Origin: Triticum aestivum
Lineage: Eukaryota; Streptophyta; Magnoliopsida; Poales; Poaceae
Assembly (NCBI RefSeq): GCF_018294505.1
Contig: NC_057804.1
Span: 248,171,099-248,235,098, forward strand
Length of the DNA stretch: 64,000 nt
Direction of reading: 5' to 3'
The notes below the pieces were generated by a model. That model saw only the letters and a list, made by a program, of their open reading frames with translations, was not told where the DNA came from and did not search any database. Both the position numbers and the translations under genes were made by a program. Each line of letters begins with the position of its first letter. Position 1 is the stretch's first letter. Positions 1-11,095 of this stretch are shown piece after piece.

Positions 1-3000
1 CACGTGGCCACCTCGAAAGCTAAAGCCTTGGAGAGCATCATCTAGAATATTCATTATGTGGGTGTAGTCTTTTTTCTCGTAGTCTCTGGAAGGGTCAAAA
101 TACACGGCGTGGGAGACTTGCGGGTAAAGAACAATAAGGACGGCGCGCCCGTTGCTGCAGGGAAAAGACACCTCAAATTATTCCCCATATGAGAGAGAAG
201 GAATGATTGAAATGTACGAAAGGGTTGTCCGGAACTGACTTATTTTGCATGATAAGGCACGAGGACAATTTCCCGGTCCTTATTCTGTACCATGAAGTTT
301 TGGAGGTACTCTCTAGCAGTTTCACGCTCAAAGTCGCCGAGACTCAAGAAAGACTCGTGCATGTAGTACGGATCCGCCACACAGATTTGCGAGACTTCTT
401 CACTCTTCATGACGGAGCTCATATGTAGCGCAAAAAGGCGGACGATAGTAAAATCGATCCGCCTTGTTAGGAACATCTCAAAGATATGGTCAAACCGCAG
501 GAAGAACACCTCCGCGGGCCGTGTGTCGACGTAGCCCTTCCCCTCAGGCACACGAGCCGCGTATGTCGGATATCCTGGATCCTTTGAGGCTAGTAGGCTT
601 TTCTTAGTCGACATCACATGGTCATGCAGTCTCCTGAGATCCCCTGATAGTGCCTCCAGCGGTTTCGGTGGTAGCATCGGCTCGCCCGTGAGATGGAACA
701 TGACCGCACCTTTCACGGGTACACGCTCTTCAGAATGCATCGTCTGGCTGCTATGTGCTCTGGCTTGTTTGGAGGCAGTTACCTTCCCCGATCTCTTCCT
801 CTCCTTTTTCTTGGGCACACCTTCCAGACCCTTCCTTAACCCCTGCCCTAGTGTTCCCGGGCTAAGTACTGTACGACCATCGCGCCCGGCTAGTTGAGCC
901 TGTGTTGAGGCGGCATCTTCAGGCGTGTCCTGTGAGGATTTCATGAAGAGAGACTTTTTGCAATCCCTGCTACGACCCTGCCCGGGCATATCATCCATAT
1001 CCTCATTAGCAAGCTGATAGCCCGATCCATCATATGGTTGACTCATCATATCTATGTCACAGTCATATGCATTTGTATTGATGAAATCCATAGGGTCGAC
1101 CTCCGTCTCATCATCCATTCTCTGTTCTACAGGAGAAATTACATCAGCCAGTACTATTGCACCCCCTTCATCATGTCGTCCGCCGCTCTCACCCGGCACT
1201 ACAGGAGCTGGTAATTGCGTAGGCGGGGTGGTGGTCTCCACACATGCTTGTTGATGTGTGGTAGTTATTGGTGTGCTCTCGGCCGGCTCCAAACGAATAA
1301 GATTCTTCGGCCATAGCAGCACCCAATTCTTGCAGCTTCCAATCCGCGGCGGGGTCTCATCGTCCGCTCCCACATGCTGTACTGGAGGAGGCAAATCGTC
1401 GTGCCCCGATTTCAGACTGGTCAAGCTAACCCTGAAGTGCCCAGCGGGGATCGGCTGGTTGTGGAACGTGCGTTGCGAGGGGTCCATTATCATCCCCTTT
1501 CCCACGTCCACCTTCTGGCCTTTGATCAAGTAGAGTATGGTGCACGGGGTTTCTTTTGCCTGCAAACACATATGTCTATGGCGTAAAAAACCGAAAGGCA
1601 ACAAAATGGAATATAAAGGCAACAAAATGGAATATTACATATATATATATATATGTTGGTGCGACATGTATTTACCGTGACGGCGTCGAGCTCAGCCAAA
1701 GACAAAGGCCCACCTAGCGCGCCTGAGACTGAGGACGGGCTGCTATGAGCGGGAGCGACTGCGAGAGGAGGCCCGGTTGCGTGAGCAAGTGATGGTGCGA
1801 TGGTGTTGTTGTTCATGGAGTTGCTCCCGACGAAACTGGGCAACGGGAAATCATGTACCGTCTTGTCTGGATTTTCCTTCGTCCAGTTGATGATAACTGG
1901 AACCAAGTTAGTAGCGAAATCCATTCTACAGGCAGTTACAGCTGCATTGCCTGCCTGCTGTAGCAACTCATATTTGTCCTCGACTGCTTTTTTCGCGTCC
2001 TCAGCTGCTTTTTTCTGGACCGCAAGATTCACCTTCGCGTCGATGTCCGCCTAACTAAACTTCTTTTTCTGCTTCTTGGCCTCCGGGCCCTCATTGTAAA
2101 ACACCTTCCACGTGGCGCCGTCTCCAGCGCCGTGCACACGACCATATTGCGGCCACTGGTCCAAAGGGAGTCCCTTAAGTTCGTTCAAGGCCTGGTTGAG
2201 AGGGGTGTCCCACTTGGGCCTCATCGGAGAAGTAGGGCTTTCGGCTGCAAGCTGGTGTTGCTTCTCCAGTAGTCTAATCAATTTCCTCATGATCTTGTCC
2301 GTGTAAAAAACCTTTTTCTCCTTGTCCCACTTGTAGCGGGCCCTGATGAAGTCACGCTCCAAGGGGTTGGTGAACTTCGCAAAGGGGTCTAGGAGACCCG
2401 CGGCTTCACGTTCCATGTCCTCCTTATCCCATATGGGCCTTTTACCGAGGTAGCCACGGCTTCCGAGGCGATGCTTCCCTGTGTTCCTTTGCTGAAGGCT
2501 CTTGAATTTTACAGCCTTAGCCTTGGCTGCCTCGGTAGCGCAAGTGTCCTTGAACTTTTCGAACTCCTCTTCCGTAAGTGTCGGATTTTCCTCCAGAATC
2601 TTGGACAGGGGTTCATCAGCCTCAATAGCTCGTTTCACCCTCCCTTTCCAGGAGGCCAAATCATTGCTGAACATGCCCATGGCGTGATTGTTAATCTTTT
2701 TCATCTTCGGATCATCCCACAATTGATAGGTTTTCGTATCCTCTGCTTCTAATGGTTCCTCTTTTCTGCAGCGGCATCGGGGCCGGTACCTTCCCCACCA
2801 GTACCTTCCCCGCCGGTACCTTCCCCACCGGTCTCGGTGCCGCCATCGGTGCCGGCGCCGTCGGTGTTGATGTCGGCATCAGTACCATCATCGAGGCCGA
2901 CCTGGAAACCTTGCTTAGCAGTCAAATAGTCGAGGTACTCTTGTTCACCCTCATAATCCATCTCGTCTGCATCTTGGTCAGAAGGCCCAGTTTCTTCATT

Positions 3001-3009
3001 GTTCGACAT
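1..3009 (-). pseudogene. CACTA second gene: Transposase_24-like / Ulp1-like protease, 5' part
   Basis: Accessory protein of CACTA elements; its role in transposition is not settled. Pieces in reading order: 3009-2749, an acidic start (MSNNEETGPS) with three GGEGT repeats; 2722-2051, a charged Lys/Glu-rich segment with RPIWDKEDMEREAAGL, like the Transposase_24 region; 2032-1676, which ends at a plausible GT donor (1675-1674) of a 116-bp intron; 1559 to about 240, with GHFRVSLTSLKSGHDD and a late block VADPYYMHESFLSLGDFE; then, after another intron, 154-1 with VSHAVYFDPSRDYEKKDYTH. The last two blocks match the start and centre of the Ulp1-type cysteine protease-like domain of plant transposons. 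The catalytic Cys region would lie left of position 1. In the last exon the residue where I expect the His of a Gly-His motif reads Arg (NGRAV). Split frames between 2749 and 2722 and at 2051/2032 suggest introns or damage. Function is inferred from family resemblance. Confidence 0.72.
1635..1654. repeat. short AT microsatellite in intron
   Basis: A run of alternating TA in the 116-bp intron of the CACTA second gene. No function is seen. Confidence 0.8.
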
Positions 3010-3486
3010 GTTTCCTATGATTAAGTGTCCTCATTTATTTCTAAAAGTATGAATAAATGAGAAATGACATAAAAATAAATCTATGTGCCAGCACTCGATA
3101 TGCCAACTATGTAGCACAAATCATGCCATTATTCACGGGAAATTTCGGCATGACCTTTGCTAAAAAATGGACATATCGAGCGCCTGAAATTCACCGGAAC
3201 GGAAATGAATCAACATTCCGGCGTAACATAGTCCACTCGGATCATTTTCCAAACATGACATGTCCAAAACATGACATATGCACATATCACATGTCCAGTT
3301 CAAATTTGCATATAAATTCAGCTAATTTTGAAACCTAGCTAAATTCATAACTAAATAGATAACCTAATTAACATACCGCCCTAACTAAATTAAAAACTAA
3401 GTAAATTAACCGAAGAACCCTAGAAGAGAGAGGGGGGTTTACAGAGGGTGCAGGGGCGAGGAGGCAGGCCCAACGACGGCCAGGAG
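3010..3486 (-). promoter_or_regulatory. upstream region of CACTA second gene
   Basis: No gene is seen here. The stretch GGCATGACCTT...TAAAAA.GGACATAT followed by GGAACGGAAATGAATC...TTCCGGC (about 3150-3225) matches, with substitutions, the region upstream of the transposase gene at about 7697-7795. It therefore looks like a duplicated 5' leader or promoter. The rest (3240-3410) is AT-rich. Confidence 0.5.
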
Positions 3487-3670
3487 GGGAGAGGAGGGAG
3501 GCGACGGCCGATGGGTCGGGGGCGAGCGCCGGCGCTGGGGTCGGGGGCGAGGGCCGGGTCGGGGGCGAGCGCCGGGGTCGGGTCGGGGGCGAGGGCTGGG
3601 TCGGGGGCGAGCGCCGGGGTCGGGGGCGAGCGCCGGCGCCGGAGTCGGGGGCGAGCGCCTGGGCCTGGTC
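3487..3670. repeat. GC-rich minisatellite (GGGTCGGGGGCGAGCGCCG-like units)
   Basis: Seen: about nine imperfect, variable-length copies of GGTCGGGGGCGAGSGCCGG. Open frames through it on both strands (Ala/Gly/Arg one way, Pro/Ala/Arg the other) are by-products of composition and are not called as genes. Confidence 0.85.
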
Positions 3671-3744
3671 GGGCGCGGCGGTGCGATGGGGGAAGAGAGA
3701 GTGGGGATTTGGGGGGAAAAGGCAGGATTAAGCAGGGCGAGTTT

Positions 3745-3895
3745 GGGTTAAGTGGACGTAGCAGTAGCGCATTTGGACAAAACACGCTGCTACTACCTTC
3801 AGTATCTGTAGCGCTTTATACGAAATGCGCTACTACTAACTTCAGTAGCTGTAGCGGTTTAGACAAAACGCGCTGCTACTACCGTCGCTACTGCC
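3745..3895. repeat. internal copy of CACTA subterminal repeats
   Basis: Seen: GTAGCAGTAGCGC, CGCTGCTACTACC, GTAGCGCTTTATACG, GCGCTACTACTAA and similar units in both orientations. These are the same motif family as the subterminal array at 8290-8655, but they lie between the two genes and have no CACTA terminus beside them. Confidence 0.75.
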
Positions 3896-3959
3896 AGTTT
3901 TCCTTTTTCTTTTCCTTTATTTTATCCCACTTTTATTTCCCAAGGGCAGTGAATGAAGG

Positions 3960-4130
3960 GAGGGCGATATATATTGCATCATTTGACGGTTAAATATGTA
4001 TGCAAAATAGGAACATATATATTACATCATTGGACCCATGCATAGTAAAGGCTAGGTGTGTATACAAAATAGGAACATATATATATATATATATATATAT
4101 TACATCATTTGACCGATAACATACGGTTCC
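3960..4130 (-). other. transposase 3' flank with repeated AT-rich units and (AT)n
   Basis: No gene is seen. Two or three copies of a unit containing CAAAATAGGAACATATATATTACATCATT are interrupted by an (AT)n run at about 4076-4100. This would be the 3' untranslated or terminator region of the transposase gene. Confidence 0.5.
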
Positions 4131-7100
4131 TCAGTGCTGACGTTTTCGTTTTTGAGTCAGCTTCTTTCCCTTCTTGTTCGTCAAAGAATAATTGAGCCCC
4201 TCATTGTGACTTTGCCTTTTCCATGGAGTGCGATTTTTCTTAGGTAATGTAGTATTGATTCTTCTTTTGACGTATACTGCATCATCATCGTCATCTTCCC
4301 ACATTGGGTTGCCGTACTGATCATAGTCTTCCTCGTTGGCGACTCCATCCATTCCAATGATGTTCCTTTTGCCTCGTTATGGGTGGGTCAGTTATGAAGA
4401 AGCATTGTGTCATGTTCTTAGCGTGTACCCATGGCTCGTTTTTTGCGATAGCGTTCACGGTAGAGCTCCTGGCGTCGGGTATAGTCATGGTAGTGAAAAT
4501 CTGGCTTTCTCTTTCGACATTCTTAGCCCATCTAACACGGAACATCGTCGTGTTGTGTAGTCCAGAGTAGTCAAGCTCCCAGATCTCCTCGACCCTTCCA
4601 TAAAATCGTTCAGTTGCGCCGTTGTCGCTGCCGGTTATGCATTCCATCGTCACCCCTGAGTTCTGATCATCACTATCCATATCTTTGGCCTCCGTGTAGA
4701 ACGTGTATCCGTTGATATCATATGCCTGATAGGTTACGAGGTTGGGCGAGGGGCCATGTGCTAAGGCGTATATGAGCAATCCATCCTTAGAGCCCTCCTC
4801 CGGGGATTAGCAATAATATGCTCTTTGAACCAATGCCGGGAAAGTGGAGTTGTGCTCTCTAGTCACTTCAGCGTCCGTCCTACATACCCCCCGGTCACGA
4901 TACTTCTTTGCGATAATTTCTTTGTGCAGTGCCACGAAAGGATCTACCTCGTCTAGGTGTTGTAGCACTGCCAAGTTTGCTCTGTCAAAGTTGTTGCATT
5001 GATCTGAATATGCCACATGCAGTTCCCTGTGACCGTTGCAGTGATCATCTCCTTCTAGCCTCCCATCGTGCTTGTTAACGGGCAAACCAACACTAACACC
5101 AGGCGGCTGGTCTGCGCCATATAGAAAATTCTCACAGAAAGAGATGCACTCTTGTGCCAAATAGCCCTGGACGAGTCTTCCACCCGGACGGGACATGTTT
5201 CGAACAAATCCTTTGATGATCCCATTCATCCTCTCAAATGGCATCATGTTGTGCAGGAATGACGGTCCCAGGTCTATTATGTCATCCACAATATGGACAC
5301 ACAGATGCACCATCACGTCAAAGAACGCGGGCGGGAAGTACATCTCAAGCTCATTCAGTATCACAACAATCTCTTCCTGTAGCCTTTGGAGCTTCTTCAC
5401 ACTGATCGACTTTCGAGAGATGACGTCGAAAAAGTTGCAGAGACCAATAAGCGTGTCACGGACGTGCTTGTCCATTATCCCTCTAAGGGCAACAGGTAGT
5501 ATCTGCGTCATCATCACATGACAGTCATGAGACTTCATCCCGCTGAACCTTTTCTTGTCCGTGTCTAGATATCTGCTTATCTTGCCACAGTAACCGGAAC
5601 TAACTTTGACTCCGGTAAGGCACTTAAAGAAGGCATTGATCTCAGCCTGACTTAAGGTGAAGCAAGAAGGGGGGCAATAATCCTCTTTCTTTATTTTCTT
5701 GCCCTTCTTCTCCCGTGCCTCTGTCTCCGTCTCTGTCTCGTCTGACATTTTACGGGGCGGCATGTGCAGATCTTCCCTGATTTTCAAATCTTGCAAGTCT
5801 TTTCTTGCCTTCGGCCCATCCTTGGTCTTATCCGGCATGTTCATCAGTGTTGCGAGCAAGCTCTCAAGGACATTCTTACAGATATGCATTTGATCAAGGC
5901 AATGAGGTGTATCGAGTTTGTGCCAGTACTCCAAGTCCCAGAACACAGACCTCGTCTTCCATACCTTCAGCAGCGGCTCCGGCGCCTTTCTCATCGTCTT
6001 TCCCGGCGCGGGGCACTCCTTCCAGTTTTTCAACAGCTCATCGATTTCGGCACCGCTCCGCTTACGTGGAGGTCCTCGATGCTCAGCGTGACCATTGAAT
6101 AGATCTCCACGGTTTCTCCACGGGTCGTCCTGTTCAAGCCATCTTCGATGCCCCATGTACACGATTTTCCCAGACCCGCCATCTTTCCTTGACGTTAGCT
6201 GCTGAGACGTCGTATCATCCATGCACCGCGTGCATCCGCAATATCCATGGCACACCTGGCCTGCCACATATCGTAACCGAGATAGTCCTGCACTGTCGTG
6301 ATCAGCGCGGCTCTCATGTTGAAATACTCGCCTTTGCTGGCATCCCATGTCTTGGCCGGTGTTTTCCATAACGTGTCTAACTCCTCTTGAAGTAGCCCCA
6401 GATACAAATTAATATTATTTCCTGGTTGTTTCGGCCCTTGAATAAGCATGCTCATGTGAATGTACTTCGATTTCATGCACAACCAGGGGGGAGGTTGTAC
6501 ATCCATACAAACACGGGCCATGTGCTATGGTTGGTGTTCTGGTTGCCAAACGGATTCATGCCATCGGTACACGCGCCGAGCACGATGTTCCTTGCATCAC
6601 ATTCAAAATACCGATAGAAGCTGTTCAACGCTCTCCACTGGCTTCCATCCTTCACGTGTCTCAGCTTCGGATCATCTCCATCGTCGGGCTTCTTCCTCTC
6701 CGCGTGCCAGTGCATTAGCTTTGCTTCCTTGGGATCTACAAAATACCTCTGGAGACGGGGAGTGATCGGTAAGTACCATACAACTTTCTGGGACATTTCT
6801 TCCCGGCCTTCTTGTATCGAGAAGCATTGCACACCGGACAGCTTGTTTTTTCTGCGTGCTCCTTCCGATAAATTATGCAATCGTTGATGCATGCATGGTA
6901 TCTAATGTGTGGCAGATCAAGAGGGCACACGATCTTCTTGGCCTCATCAACACTAGTAGGACATAGATTACCCGCGGGAAGAACATCCTTTAGGTACTTG
7001 AGATGCTCGTCGAGGCTAGTGTCGGTCCATTTGTTTTTAGCCTTCGTCTTCAGGAGTTGGAGCGTGAAACTCAAGCGGGTCACCTTAGGATTGCAACCAT

Positions 7101-7626
7101 CATACAATGGAGTGTTCGAGTCTACCACCAGTTGCTCCAGCTTAGCCTCCTCTCTAGAAGCAGCTCTCTCAGTACTCGTCTCCTTGCGAAGCAATGCTTG
7201 AACATGAGGGTCCTGCATGATTGAACTTAGTACCGACGAACTCTGCTGCATGGAGTCCATGTCGTTCTCTCCGCCGCCATGTCCGGCTCCTTCTCCTCCA
7301 CCATGTCTGGCCCCTTCTCCGCCGCCATGTCCGGCCTCTTCCCCGCCGCCATTATTGATCATCTCTTCGTCTTGCCCCGTGTCATCATTGCCTTCCTCGG
7401 CATCCTCAACATCGTCATCCTCATCTTCAGTTATCCCCCGAGTATAGCCATCCATAAAACCAGTCATGAGCAGGTGCGCTTCAACACGACCATTGTCATA
7501 GGGGTCGAGCCAAACTATTCCTTTGCATTTTCGACACGAACATAAAACCTCTGTCAGGTTATTTTCTTTCATGTCCTGCACCGCTGACCGCAACCACCTG
7601 TCCACCATTGTTCCACTAACCATCAT
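4131..7626 (-). pseudogene. CACTA transposase (tnp2/DUF4218/DUF4216), frameshifted
   Basis: This would be the transposase that binds and cuts the element ends. Order: an N-terminal transposase-associated region (7626, MMVSGTMVDRWLRSAVQD, with a CSCRKCKG pair), a Gly/Glu/His repeat tract (GHGGGEGA, about 7265-7350), then the tnp2 region with CPLDLPHIRYHACINDC and CPVCNASRYKKAGKK. Frame changes follow near 6805, 6492 and 6265. The reading then runs from 6369 to 4807 through QMHICKNVLESLLATLMN to the DUF4218 block (HNMMPFERMNGIIKGFVRNM, YLAQECISFCENFL). After a short intron-like gap, 4779-4321 is DUF4216 (YQAYDINGYTFYTEAKD, EEIWELDYSG). 4352-4131 is an acidic then Lys/Arg-rich tail in another frame. 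Each of the first three frame changes is explained by one missing base, so no full protein can be made. Neighbours: the second gene lies downstream and the element terminus 1 kb upstream. Confidence 0.88.
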
Positions 7627-8289
7627 GAACGTCTACACGGTAATAATAAAACAAATTGATTATAAAAATGCGTGCACGCATCAAAGTCATACAAAAATTT
7701 GGCATGACCTTCCCTAAAAATAGGACATATATGGATCTAGAGTTTGCCCGCAATTCGCCGAAACGGAAATAAATCGAGATTTCGGCAAAATGTAGGCAAC
7801 TCAAAAGCACAATTGGCGTCAACTCATGCCACACACACAATTTCCACAAACATATCACACACACATAAACATATTTCCATTTTGCAAAAGCATGAAATTT
7901 TCATCACCTCTATCTCTAGATCGAGCACAGTGATGAGATGATGATGTAGGGAGACCAAAAGTGCCCAAAGCTCTTCTTGACAAAGATAGATCTAGTTAGG
8001 GGGCAAATAGGTCACTTAACTAAATGCTACATCTACCTAGCTACCTAATTTGGGAGGAGACAAATTCAACTAGTGGAGGGGGAAGGAAAAAGAGAAAGGA
8101 GATGCATTAATGGAGATGGTGTAGTTAGGTAGGAGTAATGAAGAGAGAGAAAGGTAGGTAGAAGAGGGAGGGTAATGGGGGAGAAGTGTTGATGAAGAAG
8201 AAGAGTGAGAGTGGCAGGATGTGGGAGGTAGGGGAAAGGGAAGAGAGGAGGGGGAGGGGAGGGGACGGGAGGGGAAAGGTGGTGGGTTG
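7627..8289 (-). promoter_or_regulatory. transposase upstream region
   Basis: No gene is seen. It contains the leader block shared with the second gene (7697-7795), then AT-rich sequence, then a purine-rich GA tract (8075-8285). This ends at the subterminal array, which is the same order as in 3010-3760. Confidence 0.55.
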
Positions 8290-8655
8290 GTGCGGATTAG
8301 CAGGAGCGTGGGACGTAAAACGCGCTGCTGATACGAAAGTAGCAGTAGCGCGTTTATGTCAGAAGCGCTACTGCTAACCGAGACAAAAAGTGTGTCACAT
8401 TTGAAAATTAGCAGCAGCGACCTCAGAAAAAGCGCGCTACTACTAAATCCATACTAGTAGCGCGGCTCGCGGGACCGCGCTGCTACTAAATGGAGTTTTG
8501 GGGGCACTGTCAGTCGCTATTTGTAGCAGCGCGGGTAGCACAAAGCGCGCTACTGCTAAACGCTTGTCAGTAGCGAGTTTTACTCACCCGCGTTACTGCT
8601 AATTAGCAGCAGCGCTCCTTTTTGAGCCGCGCTGCTGCTAAGATTCTGTGTATAG
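8290..8655. repeat. CACTA subterminal repeat array
   Basis: Seen: more than ten copies of an AGCAGTAGCGC / GCGCTACTGCTA motif in both orientations, separated by about 20-30 bp. In CACTA elements such arrays are binding sites for the transposition proteins; that role is inferred here. Confidence 0.9.
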
Positions 8656-8657
8656 GC

Positions 8658-8672
8658 TTTTCCCTAGTAGTG
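8658..8672 (-). repeat. CACTA terminal inverted repeat (right end of element A)
   Basis: The minus strand reads CACTACTAGGGAAAA. The sequence outside continues exactly as a tandem-repeat unit (AGCCACGACGCC), which fixes the boundary. Confidence 0.92.
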
Positions 8673-10440
8673 AGCCACGACGCCCAGAATTTTGAATTTC
8701 ATTCCCATTTCTTGCATGGAACCTAGAAATTTACCCGAGGACACACATGTGATTTTTCAACCAACTTTGGTGCACTGGAACATGTGCTTGTATTTCAAAT
8801 TTGAATTATGCACACAAAGGTGACACGTTCCCTCCCAGAACCACGAGCCTTCTTGAGAGAAGCTCCGATCTGCAAGAAGCTTATACCAAAATTTGTTCCT
8901 ATTCAGCCAATTTTTTTACCACGGCATGGTACTACCATGACATTACACCATGCCAAGTTTCACGATTTTAAAACCAAGTTTCTCAATGTTCTCGACCGAG
9001 CCACGATGCCCGGATGTTTGAATTTTATTCTCATTTTTTGCATGGGACCTAGAAATTCACCCGAGGACACAAATGTGATTTTTCAACCAACTTTGGTGCA
9101 CGGGAGCATGTGCTTGTAGTTCAAATTTGAATTATGCACATTAAATGACCAAAAGCTCAATTGATGTGTAAATAAGGCCAAAGGAAGCCGGAATAATTCC
9201 AAAATTTAACAGGGCACTCATGTAGTTCTATGTTGCCTTTGTAAATAAACTCAAGGGGGACAGTGTATATCATTTCCCACTCAAAGGTGGCACGTTCCCT
9301 CTCAGAACCACGGGCCTTCTTGAGAGAAGCTTCGGTTTGCAAGAAGCTTATACCAAAATATGTTCCTATTCGGCCAATTTTTTTACCACAGCATGGTAGT
9401 ACCATGACATGACACCCATGCCAAGTTTCATGATTTTCAGACATGTTTTGGATTTACAAGAATTTTAAAACTAAGTTCGTCAATGTTCTCGGCCGAGCCA
9501 CGATGCCGAGATGTTTTAATTTTATTCTCATTTCTTGCATGGGACCTAGAAATTCACCCGAGGACACAAATGTGATTTTTCTACCAACTTTGGTGCATGA
9601 GAGCATGTGCTTGTAGTTCAAATTTGACTTATGCACATGAAGTGACTAGAAACTCAATTAGTGTATAAAAAACGACAAACGAACCCAGAAAAATTCCAAA
9701 ATTTAACAGGGCACTCATGTAGTTCTATGTTGCCTTTGTTAAGAAACTCAAGGGGGGGGGGGCAGCGTATATCATTTCACACTCAAAGGTGGCAGGTTCC
9801 CTCTTAGAACCACGAGCTTCAACTCGGCCCAATTTTTTACACAACATGTTAGTGCCATGACATGACACCACGCCAAGTTTTATGATTTCCAGGAAAGTTT
9901 TGGATTTACATGAATTTAAAATCTAAGTTTCTCAATGTTCTCAGCCGAGTTATTTTTTTGACTGTACACAGTAGGGCAAAACCCCACTGCAATTTTTTTT
10001 ATATTAAAAGAAGCGCATAGGAGTGAGCTCGGCTCGGCTCAATCCCGCTCTCAGCTGCGCCTAGATGTTTGAATTTCATTCTCATTTCTTCCATGGGATC
10101 TAGAAATTCAACCAAGGACACACATGTGATTTTTCAACCCACTTTGGTGCACCAGAGCATGTGCATGCAATTCATATTTAGACTATGCACATTAAAAGTC
10201 CAGAAACTCAATTAATGTATAAAAAGGCCAAATGAACCCGAAATAATTCCAAAATTTAACAGGGCACTCATATAGTTCTATGTTGCCTCTGTTAAGAAAA
10301 TCAGGGGGGAGGTAGCGTATATCGTTTAGCACACAAAGGTGACACGTTCCCTCTCGGAACCACGAGGCTTGTTGAGAGAATCTCCGGTTTTGCAAGAAGC
10401 TTATACCAAAACTTGTCCCAATTCAGCGAAAAATTATACA
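8673..10440. repeat. degenerate tandem array, unit about 450-500 bp, four copies
   Basis: Seen: recurring landmarks GAGCCACGATGCC, TCACCCGAGGACACA, CAACTTTGGTGCA, AATTTAACAGGGCACTCAT, GGCACGTTCCCTCTCAGAACCACG and AAGCTTATACCAAAA in the same order. Unit starts are at about 8673, 8998, 9495 and 10058. Unit 2 is 497 bp. Unit 3 is shortened. Unit 1 lacks its middle. Unit 4 follows a small insertion and ends near 10440. No coding is supported on either strand. The element A terminus abuts unit 1 without a gap, so CACTA A inserted into this array. Confidence 0.85.
9950..10057 (-). mobile_element. 5'-truncated LINE tail (about 105 bp)
   Basis: Inserted between array units 3 and 4. On the minus strand it reads a CAGTGGGGTTTTGCCCTAC block and ends in C plus a run of A. 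The LINE at 50195 has an equivalent tail (CTGTGGGGGCTTTCCCTAC, then poly-A). This suggests a very short, 5'-truncated LINE copy. Target duplication was not identified. Confidence 0.55.
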
Positions 10441-11095
10441 TATGAAAACATGGTTTAGATTATCCTGAACATCTCGCTACCTAGACCAATAATGTACTAT
10501 GATTTGAATTCAACATAAAATGGATACAAATATTTGAATTGGAGAGCGTATGGTACATGTAGTTCATAGTGAAATATGATTACTGCTATATGCATGTTTT
10601 TTGTTATCAAGATAATATTAAAAATATTGTATAACTTGACAACAATCGTATTCAAATAAGGAAAATTGATTCAAATTTAGTCCATATGGTAGACGACAAT
10701 ATATATGTTCACATGGTGGAGTAAAATGTTCATATATGATGGAAGATCAAAATGTACGACTACATCAATTATAAACCGCAAGGTCACCTATATATTCGAA
10801 TTCAACATAACGTGGATTCAAAAGTTGAAATTCGAGATCCTGGCATTTGTAATCATATAAAAAGGGACATTACTTTTTCTTTGGTGGGAATTGATTTGTT
10901 TTTTGTTGTTGTTGAGGGAATTCCGAATCGATTTGGTACTGTGCAGGGTAATCTTGTTCTCCCGATTTTCTTACATTTTTCTTGTAGTTTTTTCAATGGC
11001 ATCTATAGCAATATAGTAAAAGGGGACATGATTATCTTGTGTCTTGTATGAATTGTTTTTTTACACATTAAGTTTGTTCTGCTGAACAAGGAATC
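10441..11095. other. AT-rich sequence, nothing recognised
   Basis: No supported gene, repeat or transposon terminus on either strand. Confidence 0.6.

Larger units (their letters stand above)
1..8672 (-). mobile_element. CACTA (En/Spm) DNA transposon A, partial
   Basis: Seen: the right end at 8658-8672 reads, on the minus strand, CACTACTAGGGAAAA, a Triticeae CACTA terminus. It is followed inward by about 370 bp of GCGCTACTGCTA-type subterminal repeats. Inside lie a tnp2-type transposase gene (7626 to 4131) and a second gene (3009 to beyond position 1), both on the minus strand. The other terminus lies left of the window, so the element is longer than 8.7 kb. Several frameshifts make this copy non-autonomous. 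The three bases next to the terminus (AGC, 8673-8675) would be one copy of the 3-bp target duplication, which cannot be checked here. A second, separate copy of the same terminus lies at 45337 in the opposite direction. Confidence 0.9.

Noticed and set aside
3420..3993. Long Gly/Arg/Ala or Pro-rich open frames on both strands
   Set aside because: They are produced by a GC-rich minisatellite, with no conserved domain.
8673..10440. Possible left subterminal region of CACTA element B
   Set aside because: No CACTAC eight-A terminus is found nearby, and the units do not resemble the GGGCC array.
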